Origin: Struthio camelus
Taxonomy: Eukaryota > Chordata > Aves > Struthioniformes > Struthionidae
NCBI RefSeq assembly: GCF_040807025.1
Contig: NC_090953.1
Coordinates: 1,239,501-1,303,500, forward strand
Direction: 5' to 3'
DNA: 64,000 bases
Shown here: one piece after another, positions 49,401-60,346 of the stretch
Layout of the letters: each line of letters opens with the position of its first letter
How positions within the stretch are numbered: position 1 is the first letter of the stretch
Notes under the pieces: generated by a model
The model's input: the letters and a program-made list of their open reading frames with translations, nothing else
Told to the model about the DNA's origin: nothing
Database searches by the model: none
Made by a program: the position numbers and the translations under genes

Positions 49401-52400
49401 CAGGGCCAATGAATGAAGCTGTGCTGATTTACTTTCTCTCAATCTTGTAAAAGTGCAAAATTTGCTTGAGGCAGTTACTGAGATGTAAAAACGCCTGAAT
49501 TAGTTTTCTGCTTGCCTACCTCATGGATTTTTTTCCCTTGCTGAATAATATGATCAGTACAGAAGCTATTGGAAAAGATGAGAATAAGTAACTATGGGAA
49601 GACCTGCACACCCCGCGTCCGGAGGCAGAGCTCCAGTGGCGCTGCCCACCCACCGGCAGCATCCTGGGAGCAGCGGGCGGCCCTGCTGCTGCACGGTCTG
49701 GCCGTCCGTCTGGCCGGCACACCCCATGGCTGCTGCCGAGCTCCTCGACCTCGGGCGCAGGTAGCATGCAGCCCGCCCACACGCGCTGCGCTAGCTCTCA
49801 GGCTGCTCTTTGTTAAATAAAACTCCTGGGGGTTTAATGTTTCTTTCTAGGCAGACAAAAAGCTTTTTTCCAGACACATTAAAAAGATAAGGTTGATTAA
49901 TGATTAACATGCTATTATCACTGACATCTAATCCACTCATTATATTGCTTTTCCTTTTAAGTGCTGTTAACCCTTGCAGCCCACAGAGATTTCTGGCTAA
50001 TAGGAAACTGCCTGGTACCATGGCACATATTTCTCTGAGTGAAGGTGGAATGAGAAAGGAGTAAACTAAGTGCCTGTGATATGGGAGAGCATCGTGTCTG
50101 CAGCCAGAGTAGGTAAACTAAGCTAGCAGATAGCGTGCATTGCTCATATGAAAGATGGGACTAACTCACCGGAGCATCTCTGCGAACGTATCCAAAGACC
50201 TCCAATGACTGGCCTTTTATGTGACTTTCCAGTGGTCAGTCCGTGCTTGTTTTAAAAGTCTTACGTTCTGGGACTTTATCACTAAACAGCTTTCTGATGG
50301 TTAGAGGGCTTACTCTCTTGATATTTAGTTCTGGCTTCCCTTCTCTGAATCATACCTTGCCGTTATATTGTGTCACTGACACCCCCCATGCACATACTTC
50401 CAGCCGCCCGCTCAGGTGAACGCTGTACCAGGGCCTGTGCTGGTGCGGTGCCGCTGGCTCTGACGGTAATGCCCTGTTCACATTCCTGCCAGGAAAAGCA
50501 CACTCAGCCCCTCGACGTCTGAATGCCCCGACATTTATAGATGGTTATAATGCTCCCACTTAATTATTGATTAGCTAAATTAGTCTTATACTGTTTATGT
50601 ATAAAACACTCCCTCCAGCTTGCAATAGATATCGAACGCTTTTTCTGAACTGCCTCCAATTTTGCTACATCTTGGCTCCTAGAACAAAGCAAGCTCTTCT
50701 GCATGTTGCCTCCCAGCACATCCTACTGCAGCATGAACACAGACCTGTCTTTCTTTTTCCTGACATCCTGCACCGCAACCCAACTGCTAATGAGCCTCCC
50801 ACTTTTATATATAGGGCTCTTTCAGTGTTACGGCTTTCAAGTTTTCTGCTTCCCACTGATTTGACTGCATGCAGCTTATCTTCCCACAGATACATTGATT
50901 TTTAGCAGGCTGACTCTCATTCTCGTTTTTCTTTCTTTCAGCCACTCTCATCACTATCCTCGCTGCAGTTGCCATCAGTTCTCTGTATAGCAGCATCCCT
51001 GAACGTCACTGGCACATGCTAACTCTGGAGCTTGACACTGTGCTGTCTGTGATTAGCCCTGATTTCTGGCACAGCAGCAAGTTCAAAATCCATGTGATTG
51101 CGCTCCAAACTGATTTAATGTTGCAGAGCAGATTTTGGGAGACATCAAACCAATTTCTCTCCTTGGCTTGGTGTACCCCATATCTCAATCTACTGTCTTC
51201 CTTCTATTTACTCATTTAGTACTTCAAATAGAAAAGCAATCAAGGCTGTCTGGATTGAATCGCTCTTGATAAACTCTGACTGCTCCCTGTCCCGAGCGGT
51301 GAAGCTTAGGAAAGCCCAAACTGAATGTGCCCAGCCAGAGGGTCGGGTTCGGGGCAGCTGCGGGCAGATGGGTGAAAAGGGTCGGCAACCCTTCTCCCCA
51401 CGCGGCTGGGTGTCACACCTGCGCATAGCTCTCCCCAGCACCTGGCCCTGCTTGCTGCCGTCCCCCACCTTGCCCTCCGCACTTGCCGCCACGCCGGCGT
51501 TCGCTCCTGGACGATGCCCAGTGGCCTCTGCCTGGGAGCCGAGCGGCACTGCTCCGCCAGCCAGCTGGGAGAGTGCGGCGCACATCCTGCCCACGGAAAA
51601 AGTAACTGAGTTTTGCTCGTCTCTCAGTGCTGCCAGTTATTGCTGGTGCCCTCCTGTAGGCTATCCTGAGGGATTCACAAGTTGAAATGTGGGGAGAAGA
51701 AAAATAAAGAACGAATCTAAACTTGGCTAGAGAAAACACTTACAGCTACTGGACCCAAAAAGGAATAGTGTTCTTATACGCCCTTTAACTCATTTTACAG
51801 CATGGCTTAGAAGAGACCAAACAGAGCACACAACCAGTCCAAAGCACACCTGCCAAATGCCAGCTAACACAGCGGCGTTTAAAAGTCATTAGCTCACAAT
51901 ATGCCAAATAACAGCGTGCTATGCCCCTTTATATTGCTGTGCACCCCTATATCTCGTGGCAAAACTGTGGACTCAGCGAGTTTCTGACTGGTTGTCACTA
52001 CATCAGCCTGAACTGACTAGCCCTGTACAGGCGTACGGGCGTCTCCAGCTCCTGTAGAAGGTGGTGCTGGAGGAGCGTGTATCCCTCCTGCGTAAACCTG
52101 GGACGGAGGGCGGCCGCCCTGCGAAGGGCTGCCGGGCAATTCATATGGGGAGCTCGCATGTGCACGGGTGCTCCGTGCTGCACGCATGTGGCCTTCCAGC
52201 CTTGCAATGAACATGGGGACCCTCACGAGGCTTCAGCACTTTTCACATTCAGCAATGCACAGTTTCTGTAAATCTTGTATTTCTCAATTACCACTTCTAC
52301 CAATCTTACATAAAGTAAAATGTCAAACCCAGCTTCACTCTCCTGCACTCAGAGCACCGTGGCATGATCCAGACACACATTTAGGCAAGGCACGTAGGCA

Positions 52401-55400
52401 ATTAGCTTCCAAAGTCTAAATCCATCTCCTCTAAACCAAGCTGGACTATCTTTCGGGTGACTGCTTGAAATGGCAAAGCAGCACTGCATTGTGCGTGCTG
52501 CCTGGAAAGCGGTAGATAATTAACATAAATCAGCATATGCCACTAGATCAGAGAAGTTAAATCCACAGAGGATTTGACTCAGATTCTATTATAGCTGGTG
52601 GGAAGTTTCACATCACAGCAGCGCAGTGATACAAGAATCTAAGTGCAGTTTTATATTAATCTGCCGGCAGAGATATTTAGTGTATGGTGTTAGATTATTA
52701 GCAAGGGTAAGCACTGGTAATAACAAGAGTACAGTTTTTTCATGGCATTTTGTAATGACATCTGAATTGTATGTGGTTCTAATTGGGTTTAAGAAGTGCA
52801 GCGTTTTTCAGGCCTATAAACATAATTGCACTAACCTATAGAAGGAATTTAATGGAGATACTCATTGCGGACACGACCTCCTACTCTGAAGGTAATATTC
52901 CTTAACTAAAAGCTTGGGTGATTTTTACAACAATCTCCACAATGATAACCACACTCAGCCATAGCCTCAAAACACACCAAACAGCTCACGCAAGCCTTTG
53001 GGGGGTATAACCATATTAAAGAGAGAAAATATTTAGCTTCTAGTTCACCAGGAAGCCGCAAGGCCCTGTGCTCAGTATGGCTCACTTACCCAGCTCGGCG
53101 CTTTCACAGTCCTGCGGGTTGCACTTCTGGGTGTTCTCAGGCCATGGCTCGTGGTCGCAGAGACTGCTGTCCTCCTCGGCCGCCCCCGTCTTGGTGTTGA
53201 TGCACTTCACCTGACGCCGCTGGATGCCTCCACCGCAGGTCGCCGTGCACTGCGGAGAGCGAGGCACCTGCGCTTCAGCTGCTGCACCGCCCTGTCGCCC
53301 TGGCCTGGACCCCGCGGGGCAGCACCCCGTGGCGTGCTGCGTCAGTACAGCCACTGCTGGACCCAGCACCCTGGCCCCGCCTGGCAGGCAGGGCTCAGCG
53401 TGAGAAATGCTTGATGGCTTTTATCCTGCTCTTTGGATTTAGCGAAAGTGAGTTGTTCCCCAGGCAGGGCTTTGTCTCGGTTGAGCTCTGTGGGCATGGC
53501 TGGAGTGTGGCTGGGTCACATAAAGTCCCCCTGACCCAACTGCGCCAGCTCGGCAGCGTGGCACTTTGCTAATGAGCAATGCTAATTGCACCTCTGGTCC
53601 TAGGTAGTAGTGTACGCTGACAACGCTTAAGTACTCCAGCGGTCACAGTAAATATAGCAGTAGGAACATGTTTATATACCACTTTTATAAACTGTGAATA
53701 GCTGGGAGAGGAGACTAATATCTTCTGCTAACTGGGCCACAATGGACTGTAATCTCAGCTCCCAGTCCAGGACACGGATGCAGGGACACGTTACCGGCAG
53801 GGTGGCAGGCCACGTCTGCTTAGCTGAGACTGCAACCAAGTCCCTGGAAAAGCAGCTTTACCATAACAACAATGATGATTAATTCCATTAGAGATTCCAT
53901 AAGAGGAAACGTTTATTTCCTCTCAGTGTTTGCTCACCTGTCCCCAGGATCCAACCACCCATTTGGTGCATGGATGAGTGTTGCAAGGCCTCGTGTTGCC
54001 TGGCCGTAACATTTCATCACACCGCCCCAGCTCTGGGCATGTCACCAAGCGCTCCTGCTCTCCTCCGCCACATGACTCAGAGCACTGGGGAGAGACAAAC
54101 AAGTTGTCCAAACCGGAAGCCAAGTGAATAACAGACAGGAAGACAGACTCCATTTATTGGTTTAAGGAAATAAACTGCAAAATGGCTTGACAAATAAATA
54201 AGCAAATACAAAACCTGCTTCCAGGGGTAGCACTTTGTAGCTACAGCTGTTATTAGCAGGTGGTTTCATTCTTGGCAATGGGTCCTCTAAAATGATTCGA
54301 AATAAGGCTAGATTCAGGAGAATACAGCAGATCTGCTGGAAGTATCTGTTTGTATATTCCAAACATTTCAATAGCCAGACTCGGCCCACTGCTGAACTGA
54401 AGGCAATATTCCCACTGCCTTCCTACTGAGGAAAATCACACAGGCTCAAGCGAAGGGTGACTGGCAGACAGCTCATTTCTTCTGACTGGGCTTTCCAGGC
54501 AGCAGCTATTACGCGCTTTGCTATGCGAATAAGCAAATATAAAGTGCCAGCCAAACGTGTTTCCAGGGAAAGATGTGAAAAATACCTACTGATGTGAAAC
54601 ACCACCTCAGAAACATGCAAATTGTTGACTGATTCAAATAGGGTGTCTGGTGGTAAATGACTCTAAGTCCGAAAGTATCTGACTGTAGGAGCATAGGGTG
54701 AATTGCACACTTCAGGGCCCTCTGATGCTTTATTCAGCTGACAAGTCACTTTAAAAGCTGAACGCAATAATGACCGCTGAACAGACTATGTCCAGCAAAC
54801 CAGATGCTACAGTGAGTTATAAAAGCAGAGCTGCCTCTGACAAATGCTCAGGGTCAGGGGAAGAGGCAGTTCTGTGTAGATACAAATGTTAGTTAAACCT
54901 GTTACCATTTTCTGAGGCTGAGTGACCCCATGGTTTCACACATGAAAAAAGCCCACTTGCAAAGTACCTAGACGGAGCCCATGCATCCAGCTCCCTGCTG
55001 GGAAACCCAGGTGGGTCTCACGGGAGCTGGGCCTACAACCTGACGGAAACTGCGCTTCATTTCTGGCTTTGTGCAGCTCTTGACGCTTGAGTTGGAAAGG
55101 AGGGGCCAGGCAGAAGCCAGGACTGCCAGCTCGGATTCTGTGATGAAATCAGTTCTCTCCATGACCTTGTAGGTCACTTTTTGGTAAAAGACAAGGAACA
55201 AATCCTTGCTCTTGTGTTTGTTTGCAAAGAGCTATCAAAACTTTTGAAAATAACCAGGCTGGGTTGTCTCCTCGTTTATGATGGCTGAGTCAGGAACAAA
55301 GGCCTGCTTGGATGCTCTGAGGTCTACCACTGCCTATGTGAAGCCCATATACCATGCTCAGCCCCAGCAATGTCCCCTCACCTCTCTCCAGGAGGACGTG

Positions 55401-58400
55401 TACCAGTTGAGGCAAGGCCTGCTTTGGCAGGGAATCTGCGCTGGTGGTTTGTAGAGGACAGCCTGACAATGGAAGGGCCGCAGGAGCCGCTGGTCTCTGG
55501 TGTCGATGCAATGCACGTCCCGCACCTTCAGGCCCCCTCCGCAGTTCCTGGAGCACTGGGTAAACAAGAGAAGAATCACGCTGGGGGAGCGGCTGTAAAA
55601 ACTGTGTCCTGGGGAAATCTCTGGCAAAAGGAGTTGACCCAGAATTTAAAGAAATGTACTGAGAAGCTCTGTCTTGAGTTGTATCGGGTTAGTACTCAAC
55701 TTGTTTTCACTGCTTTATCTAAGCCAAGCTAGAGCATATTTCTTGGAGCTCTGTATCAGTCACTACCTTCCATCTGAAAGCATTCAGCTTCTAGCTGTAA
55801 TGGCAACAAAGTCTTTAGGGTGACTTCCTATCCATGTATCTCACAAATTAAGGCCACCCGGAATAATCAGGGTTGTTCCCCAGCATTTAACCTCAGTGGA
55901 TTCACCCAACCTAACTGCAAACATCTCCTGGTAGCGCAGATTCTCAAGAACATTTTTCAGAGACTTTCAAACCTCTCTTTTTTAGCTTTTGCAAATTCCT
56001 GGTTTTTTAATCACCCCAAGAGCAGGAAAAATAAAAAGATTACTGTGGGATAACAGTTGCCTATGGCAACTGCAAGTGCACATCCCCAACCCAACAGTTC
56101 GCCAGGGCAAAGTCTTCCCTTGGGAGCCCTGGGGCAAGAGCATGCATCTAGCCACATGGTGAGCACCAGTTGCTTTCATTTTTCTGTGGATTATGAATGG
56201 AAACACCAAGGAAGGACACAGCTGGGTGTGTATTTCTGTTTACCTTACTCCAGTTCCCCACGCGCCACGATGAACACGGTCTCAGAGAACATCTTCGAGC
56301 AGGGACAGGCTTATTTGCAGCACCACAGTCTTCGTTGTTGCCTGTGCTGCAATGCACGGTTCTCCAGATCGCACCCACACCGCAGGTGGCAGAGCACTGC
56401 AACAGAGAACAGAGACTCTGCTCTCCAGCCAGCCATCCCAACCGGGTCATCCTGTAACTGTGACCAGGGCAATGGTGTGGCAGGGCCACACGACAGTACT
56501 GAGAAAGGAAGGTTTTGCAGAGCATGAGCCCGGCACTGTCTAGCAGAGGACTTAATCCTGCTGGAGAATTCCCTGGGATGGGTTGAAAATCCCACAGCAA
56601 GAGGCTCATCTTTATCTTTAATCGGTCCCACAAGACATCAGGCATCCCTCTGTCTGGGAGAAGGGGTAAGAAAACCCTTTTCTGTAACTCATTTTAGTCA
56701 ATTTTGGTCTGGCTGAGACTATCCTTTCTCTTCCTGTTCTGGCTTTGATTTCCACAGTGTTTTACATATTCTGATTAACAGATCTGGACAGTGGTGGACA
56801 TCGCCCTGCACAAGTTTCTAACTGACCACCGGTACTTACAGCCACTGGGCCAAGCAGCTCTGTAGAAAGTGGGGACAGTGATGCTGATTTCCAGGTGGTG
56901 GGGGTGGCTTTAATTTTTAAATTGTTACATTTCTATTAATTAGCACTGATGGCTTCAGTTATTTGACTGCTCTCTCATAAATATATGTTTAATTTCCTTC
57001 ATGCTCAGCTCTCTTTCACAATTCCTGTCTGTTCACTTTTTTTTTTTTTTTTTTAGTGTTAAAAGCTCAGGTAGAGATTTCCCTCTTGTTCATCTCTACC
57101 CGAAAGGCAGCGTCTCCACCTTCTTTTTTGGACTCACTCCTCGCTTTCTAGACTTATCTGAATTATTCTGCAGCAGCCAATCCATCTTAAAAGCCTTTGC
57201 AGGGCTTTCAAAATGTACTACTGGCTTAATTACACCAATGCAACTCTTTGTCACAGCAGTGAAGTTAGCCCTGTTCCAGGGCTGTAACTGAGAGCAGAAT
57301 TTACTCGAGCGCTCTGAATGGAGTCTTGTCGGCTCCATGGGTAGCACTTGAAAGATGTTCAATGCCCTTTCATAAAGCCCACATGTGCGACTGTATTTTA
57401 TTGACGCTAAGTATCGTCCTGAAAGCTACTGGGTCCTTTGTGTAGACTCCTTAAAAGATCCTCCTAACGATCAGTCTCTCTGATAAAACCCCATTACCAT
57501 GAATTGTGTAAGCCATTTGTCTGTCACGGCAAATGCTATGCAAAGAGCGGCCACAGGACAGCCATGCAGTAAAATGGTACCTGCTAATTACTGATGGTAA
57601 CCCCTTCACCAGATTCAGCAGAACCCCTTCCTTTTTGGTAATTTGCACCTTTGAGGTACCTTACACCTGACATTTAAATTTCTGTCACTTTGTGGCATGT
57701 TTTAAGATACTCTCTCCTATAAAATGGCAGAAGCACACTCCTGTGCCAGGATCCAGGCTCTCTGCGTGTGCCTGTACAGCCCCAGTCCAGGGGGCTCTGG
57801 GCTTGCCTGCTCCTCTATAGCTGGCAGTAATCTGGATGGGAAGCATGTTTCCTGGTGCACCTGACGTACTGCTACCACCACCTAAACACACCTCTACCCT
57901 GGCGTCCAGGTCCTGGCCTCCCTGGAGAGCTGGTTAATGCCCAGGGAAAGCAACCTTTCTGGAGCAGGGAGGCTTGCCAGGACAGCACGCGGGCTTCTTT
58001 CAAATGTGCCTTTTTGGGAGTGGGTTGTAGATGAGCAGCGCACGGCAGAGGGCAAGCAGCCACCTTTGTGGCCAGCATCTGAAGGTGTGAGGCAGGACGG
58101 AGTGGTAGCTGGAGCACGTGCAGGACTCGCAATGCAAACCTGACAGGGCAGCTTCCCACCTCCCAGGCCCTTTGGTGCGATGAGCTGTGCACCTTCTGCA
58201 CCTCACAGTGCTGGTAAGTGCTACTTGTACCATCACGTGCTTGACATCGGTCTTTGGCCCAAATACAAAAATGTCTGCAAGAGGCATGCACGTCTTCTGC
58301 ATGCAAACAGGAAAGCCTCAGAGACCAGCCCTGGGAAAGCAACAGGCCAGGTTACACTTTTAATGAGAATCAACACATACCTCACTCCAGTTCCCAACCT

Positions 58401-60255
58401 CCCAGCTGGGCATTGCAGTGGCTGCTACAGCAGTCGATGCCAGAAGCAAGGAATTCTCCTTCTCCGTATTTTCCTTCTCCCACAGCCGCGGGAGATTGGG
58501 GGTGGGCTGGGATAACTCATGCTCCCCATTGCCATAATCAAGTGTCCTTGGCGTTCCCCATGGTGAATGCTGCTGCGGAGCAGCACTGCTGAGCTGAACC
58601 ACGCTAGAGGTCTGGCGTGCACTAGGAGACACAGACTCCATGTAGTAGGTCATCTTCATATCGTTCGGTCCCTTCTCGGTCCACCACACTGGGGTTAACT
58701 CAGAAGGTGGTGTTGCTGCTAGGTGAGTGGTAGGGCTCAGATATGAGGACACTGGCACGACTGGCGTCAGGGTACCTTGCTGGGTCAGACCATTGGACGT
58801 GAGCTGGGTAGATGGCCCAGGCACGTGGGGAGGCAAGGACACCGGTGGTGAAAAAGCTGTTGTGGTCACTAGTCTGGTTGAAGTCAGTGAAATGGCACTG
58901 TGATACTCTGGCTGGGGGCCCAGCTCTGCTGCGGGAGCTCCATTAGCTCCTGGCTCACTGCTGCCTGAACGAGAGAGACTTGCACTGGGATCAGCCTCTT
59001 CACTACGCTTTCCTGTCTCCTGCTCAGGTCTCCGCGTGGTGGGGAAAAGACCTGCTTTCTCTGTAGGCTGTGGCAGCTCTTTGGCCTCCAGTGCTGTGTG
59101 CATGCTTGCAGTCTCCCCTGCTGTTGCTCTCTCTGCCCATGCATCCTGCTCTCTGGAGTTGGAGGTAGCACCGTTGTCATCACTAATGATGACAAAACGC
59201 TTTTCACTTGAGTTTTCATGGCCTTTCCAAGCAGTGCCAGCCAAGTTGTGCTCTTTACCGCCAGCATCATCAGGAACCTCTGTGCTTTTACGATCTGCCT
59301 CTTTGCTCCCAAGCTCACCTCTGTGTTTGAAACCATCAAGCACGTCGTTCCCCCCAGCACTGCCCCTGTCAGCAGGCACTAGCGGAGTGGGAATGGCCAA
59401 ATAAGGAGACCAGGTGGGGAGGCCGCCAGCTGAAGTGTCCTGTTTAGAAATGGTCCTTGTCAGCACGGCACTTTGGGAGTTATCTGGGGGCAGATTATTG
59501 TGGCTGTTTATAGAGTCATGTTGTGTCACATTCTGGATGGATGGGTGGTCTTCAGAGCGGGACCTAAGTATTTCTCCCCTCTCATCACTTGTGCCATAAG
59601 GAACTGCGTAGCCAGGAGCAGCCGTCCCGATAACCTCATGCTCTGGGGCCACGCTAGAGAGATCATTAACGAATAGACCACCAGACTCCTTTTCTTCTTC
59701 GTTGCGCACAGCAACAGAAGCATTTGCTTCACTGGTTACTGGATTTTCCTCCTCTGCTCCTCCTCCCGGTTTTATGGTGTGCAGATCATCAGCGGGTATC
59801 TCTCGAGAATCCTCCACATTATTGGTGCTCAGGTCTGGCTTAGGCCCCTCACTTTTGGTGTCTTTCTCAATGAAGGGATTGTAAGACAGGTCCTCATGGA
59901 AATTGATAAAATTATAATCATAGTAAAAATCGTCAACAAAGACATTTCCCTTCCTGGAAGAAAAGTCCTCCTCAGTTATGATATTGACATCGTTGGACTC
60001 CGGAATATTTTGAATAAAGGGGTTAAATTTAGCAATATGGTTATTGGAAATGTAATGTACTTCATTAAATATTTCTCTGCTGGAAGACCCACTGCCAGAC
60101 CAGTCAGTGTTGGCGTTTTCTAATTTCTTCTGGCACTGCTGCAAAGAGCAAATAGTTTCCGAGATTGGTCTTTGTGCAGGATCACAAGTTGCTTGAGTAT
60201 TATTGCTGCAATAAACAGGGCGCCTTTGTGTTCCGTTTCCGCATGTTACTGAACA
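37294..60255 (-). CDS. ADAMTS7: ADAMTS7, last six coding exons (5' part outside window)
   Basis: ADAMTS7 is a secreted zinc metalloprotease of the extracellular matrix (COMP and thrombospondin-1 are reported substrates), linked to vascular smooth-muscle migration. The window has its C-terminal half in minus-strand order: 58381-60255 (repeat 4 plus mucin domain), 56244-56396 (TSR5), 55382-55555 (TSR6), 53938-54084 (TSR7), 53090-53249 (TSR8) and 37294-37457 (PLAC). Every junction is in frame. Matches to human ADAMTS7 as I remember it include DYNFINFHEDLSY, CIDTRDQRLLRPFHC, NTRPCNTHPCTKWVVG and ERDRLTFGFCQTLRLLGRC. ADAMTS12 has the same architecture, but these words fit ADAMTS7 better. The protease, disintegrin, spacer and TSR1-3 exons are beyond the right edge. 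Confidence 0.95.
37657..37676. repeat. (CTCG)n microsatellite
   Basis: About five CTCG units, all CpG-containing, in the last ADAMTS7 intron. Confidence 0.8.
38061..53089 (-). other. ADAMTS7 last intron (15.6 kb in all), no exon recognised
   Basis: Long intron between TSR8 and PLAC. ORFs of up to 194 codons exist (for example minus strand 47308-47892) but lie opposite other ORFs and match nothing I know. AT-rich, repeat-free segments at about 47940-48330 and 52490-52860 look like candidate conserved noncoding elements. A stretch near 40840-40900 (AATGAAGTCAACGGGAGTTG) resembles a very old interspersed repeat. Confidence 0.5.
53090..53249 (-). CDS. ADAMTS7: ADAMTS7 exon for TSR8
   Basis: 53 codons plus one base, from acceptor CTCTCCGCAG|TGCACG to donor GAGCTGG|GTAAGT. 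It encodes CTATCGGGIQRRQVKC, then INTKTGAAEEDSSLCDHEPW and ends CESAEL. Reading past the donor gives Gly-Lys-stop, so a retained intron would end the protein at once, without PLAC. Confidence 0.95.
53938..54084 (-). CDS. ADAMTS7: ADAMTS7 exon for TSR7
   Basis: 49 codons from acceptor TCTCCCCAG|TGCTCT to donor GGACAG|GTGAGC. It encodes CSESCGGGEQERLVTCPE, then RCDEMLRPGNTRPCNTHPC and ends WVVGSWGQ. It is very close to human. Confidence 0.96.
55382..55555 (-). CDS. ADAMTS7: ADAMTS7 exon for TSR6
   Basis: 58 codons from acceptor TTTACCCAG|TGCTCC to donor AGAGAG|GTGAGG. It encodes CSRNCGGGLKVRDVHC then IDTRDQRLLRPFHC and LNWYTSSWRE. The Ser/Thr that normally carries O-fucose is Asn here (CSRNCG; human CSRSCG), although the rest of the repeat is well conserved. 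Confidence 0.95.
56244..56396 (-). CDS. ADAMTS7: ADAMTS7 exon for TSR5
   Basis: 51 codons from acceptor CTGTTGCAG|TGCTCT to donor AGTAAG|GTAAAC. It encodes CSATCGVGAIWRTVHC, then NEDCGAANKPVPARRCSLRP and ends VGNWSK. Human has CSTTCGLGAVWRPVRC. The O-fucosylation motif CSATCG is intact. Confidence 0.94.
57038..57100. repeat. T run followed by a 9-base-stem inverted repeat
   Basis: A run of about 18 T ends near 57055. GGTAGAGAT (57070-57078) and its exact complement ATCTCTACC (57092-57100) then flank a 13-base loop. It lies in the intron between the mucin and TSR5 exons. Read on the minus strand, the T run is a poly(A), which could mark an old retro-insertion, but no AATAAA or parent gene was recognised. 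Confidence 0.5.
58381..60255 (-). CDS. ADAMTS7: ADAMTS7 exon for TSR4 and the mucin domain (1,875 nt)
   Basis: One large exon of 625 codons, from acceptor CCTTTTCTAG|TGTTCAG to donor GTGAG|GTATGT. Residues 1 to about 47 are the rest of thrombospondin repeat 4, starting CSVTCGNGTQRR with the O-fucose consensus CxxTCG. A Ser-Gly stretch, WSGSGSSS (about residue 53), follows and could accept a glycosaminoglycan chain. Next comes an acidic, tyrosine-rich conserved block, DDFYYDYNFINFHEDLS (about 108-124), then some 480 Ser/Thr/Pro-rich residues typical of the mucin domain. The exon ends WEVGNWSE, the first strand of repeat 5. Confidence 0.93.
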
Positions 60256-60298
60256 CTAGAAAAGGAGGAGAAATGAAAATTTAAGAGATGAGAGCAGG

Positions 60299-60346
60299 GG
60301 AGATGTAGGACAGTAAATTACAGGGAGATGTAGGACAGTAAATTAC
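60299..60346. repeat. 24-base exact tandem duplication upstream of the mucin exon
   Basis: Two identical 24-base copies (60299-60322 and 60323-60346), 44 bases upstream of the acceptor of the mucin exon on the minus strand. Each copy contains TTTACTG and a pyrimidine-rich stretch on the sense strand, so branch-point-like sequence is duplicated. Confidence 0.85.
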
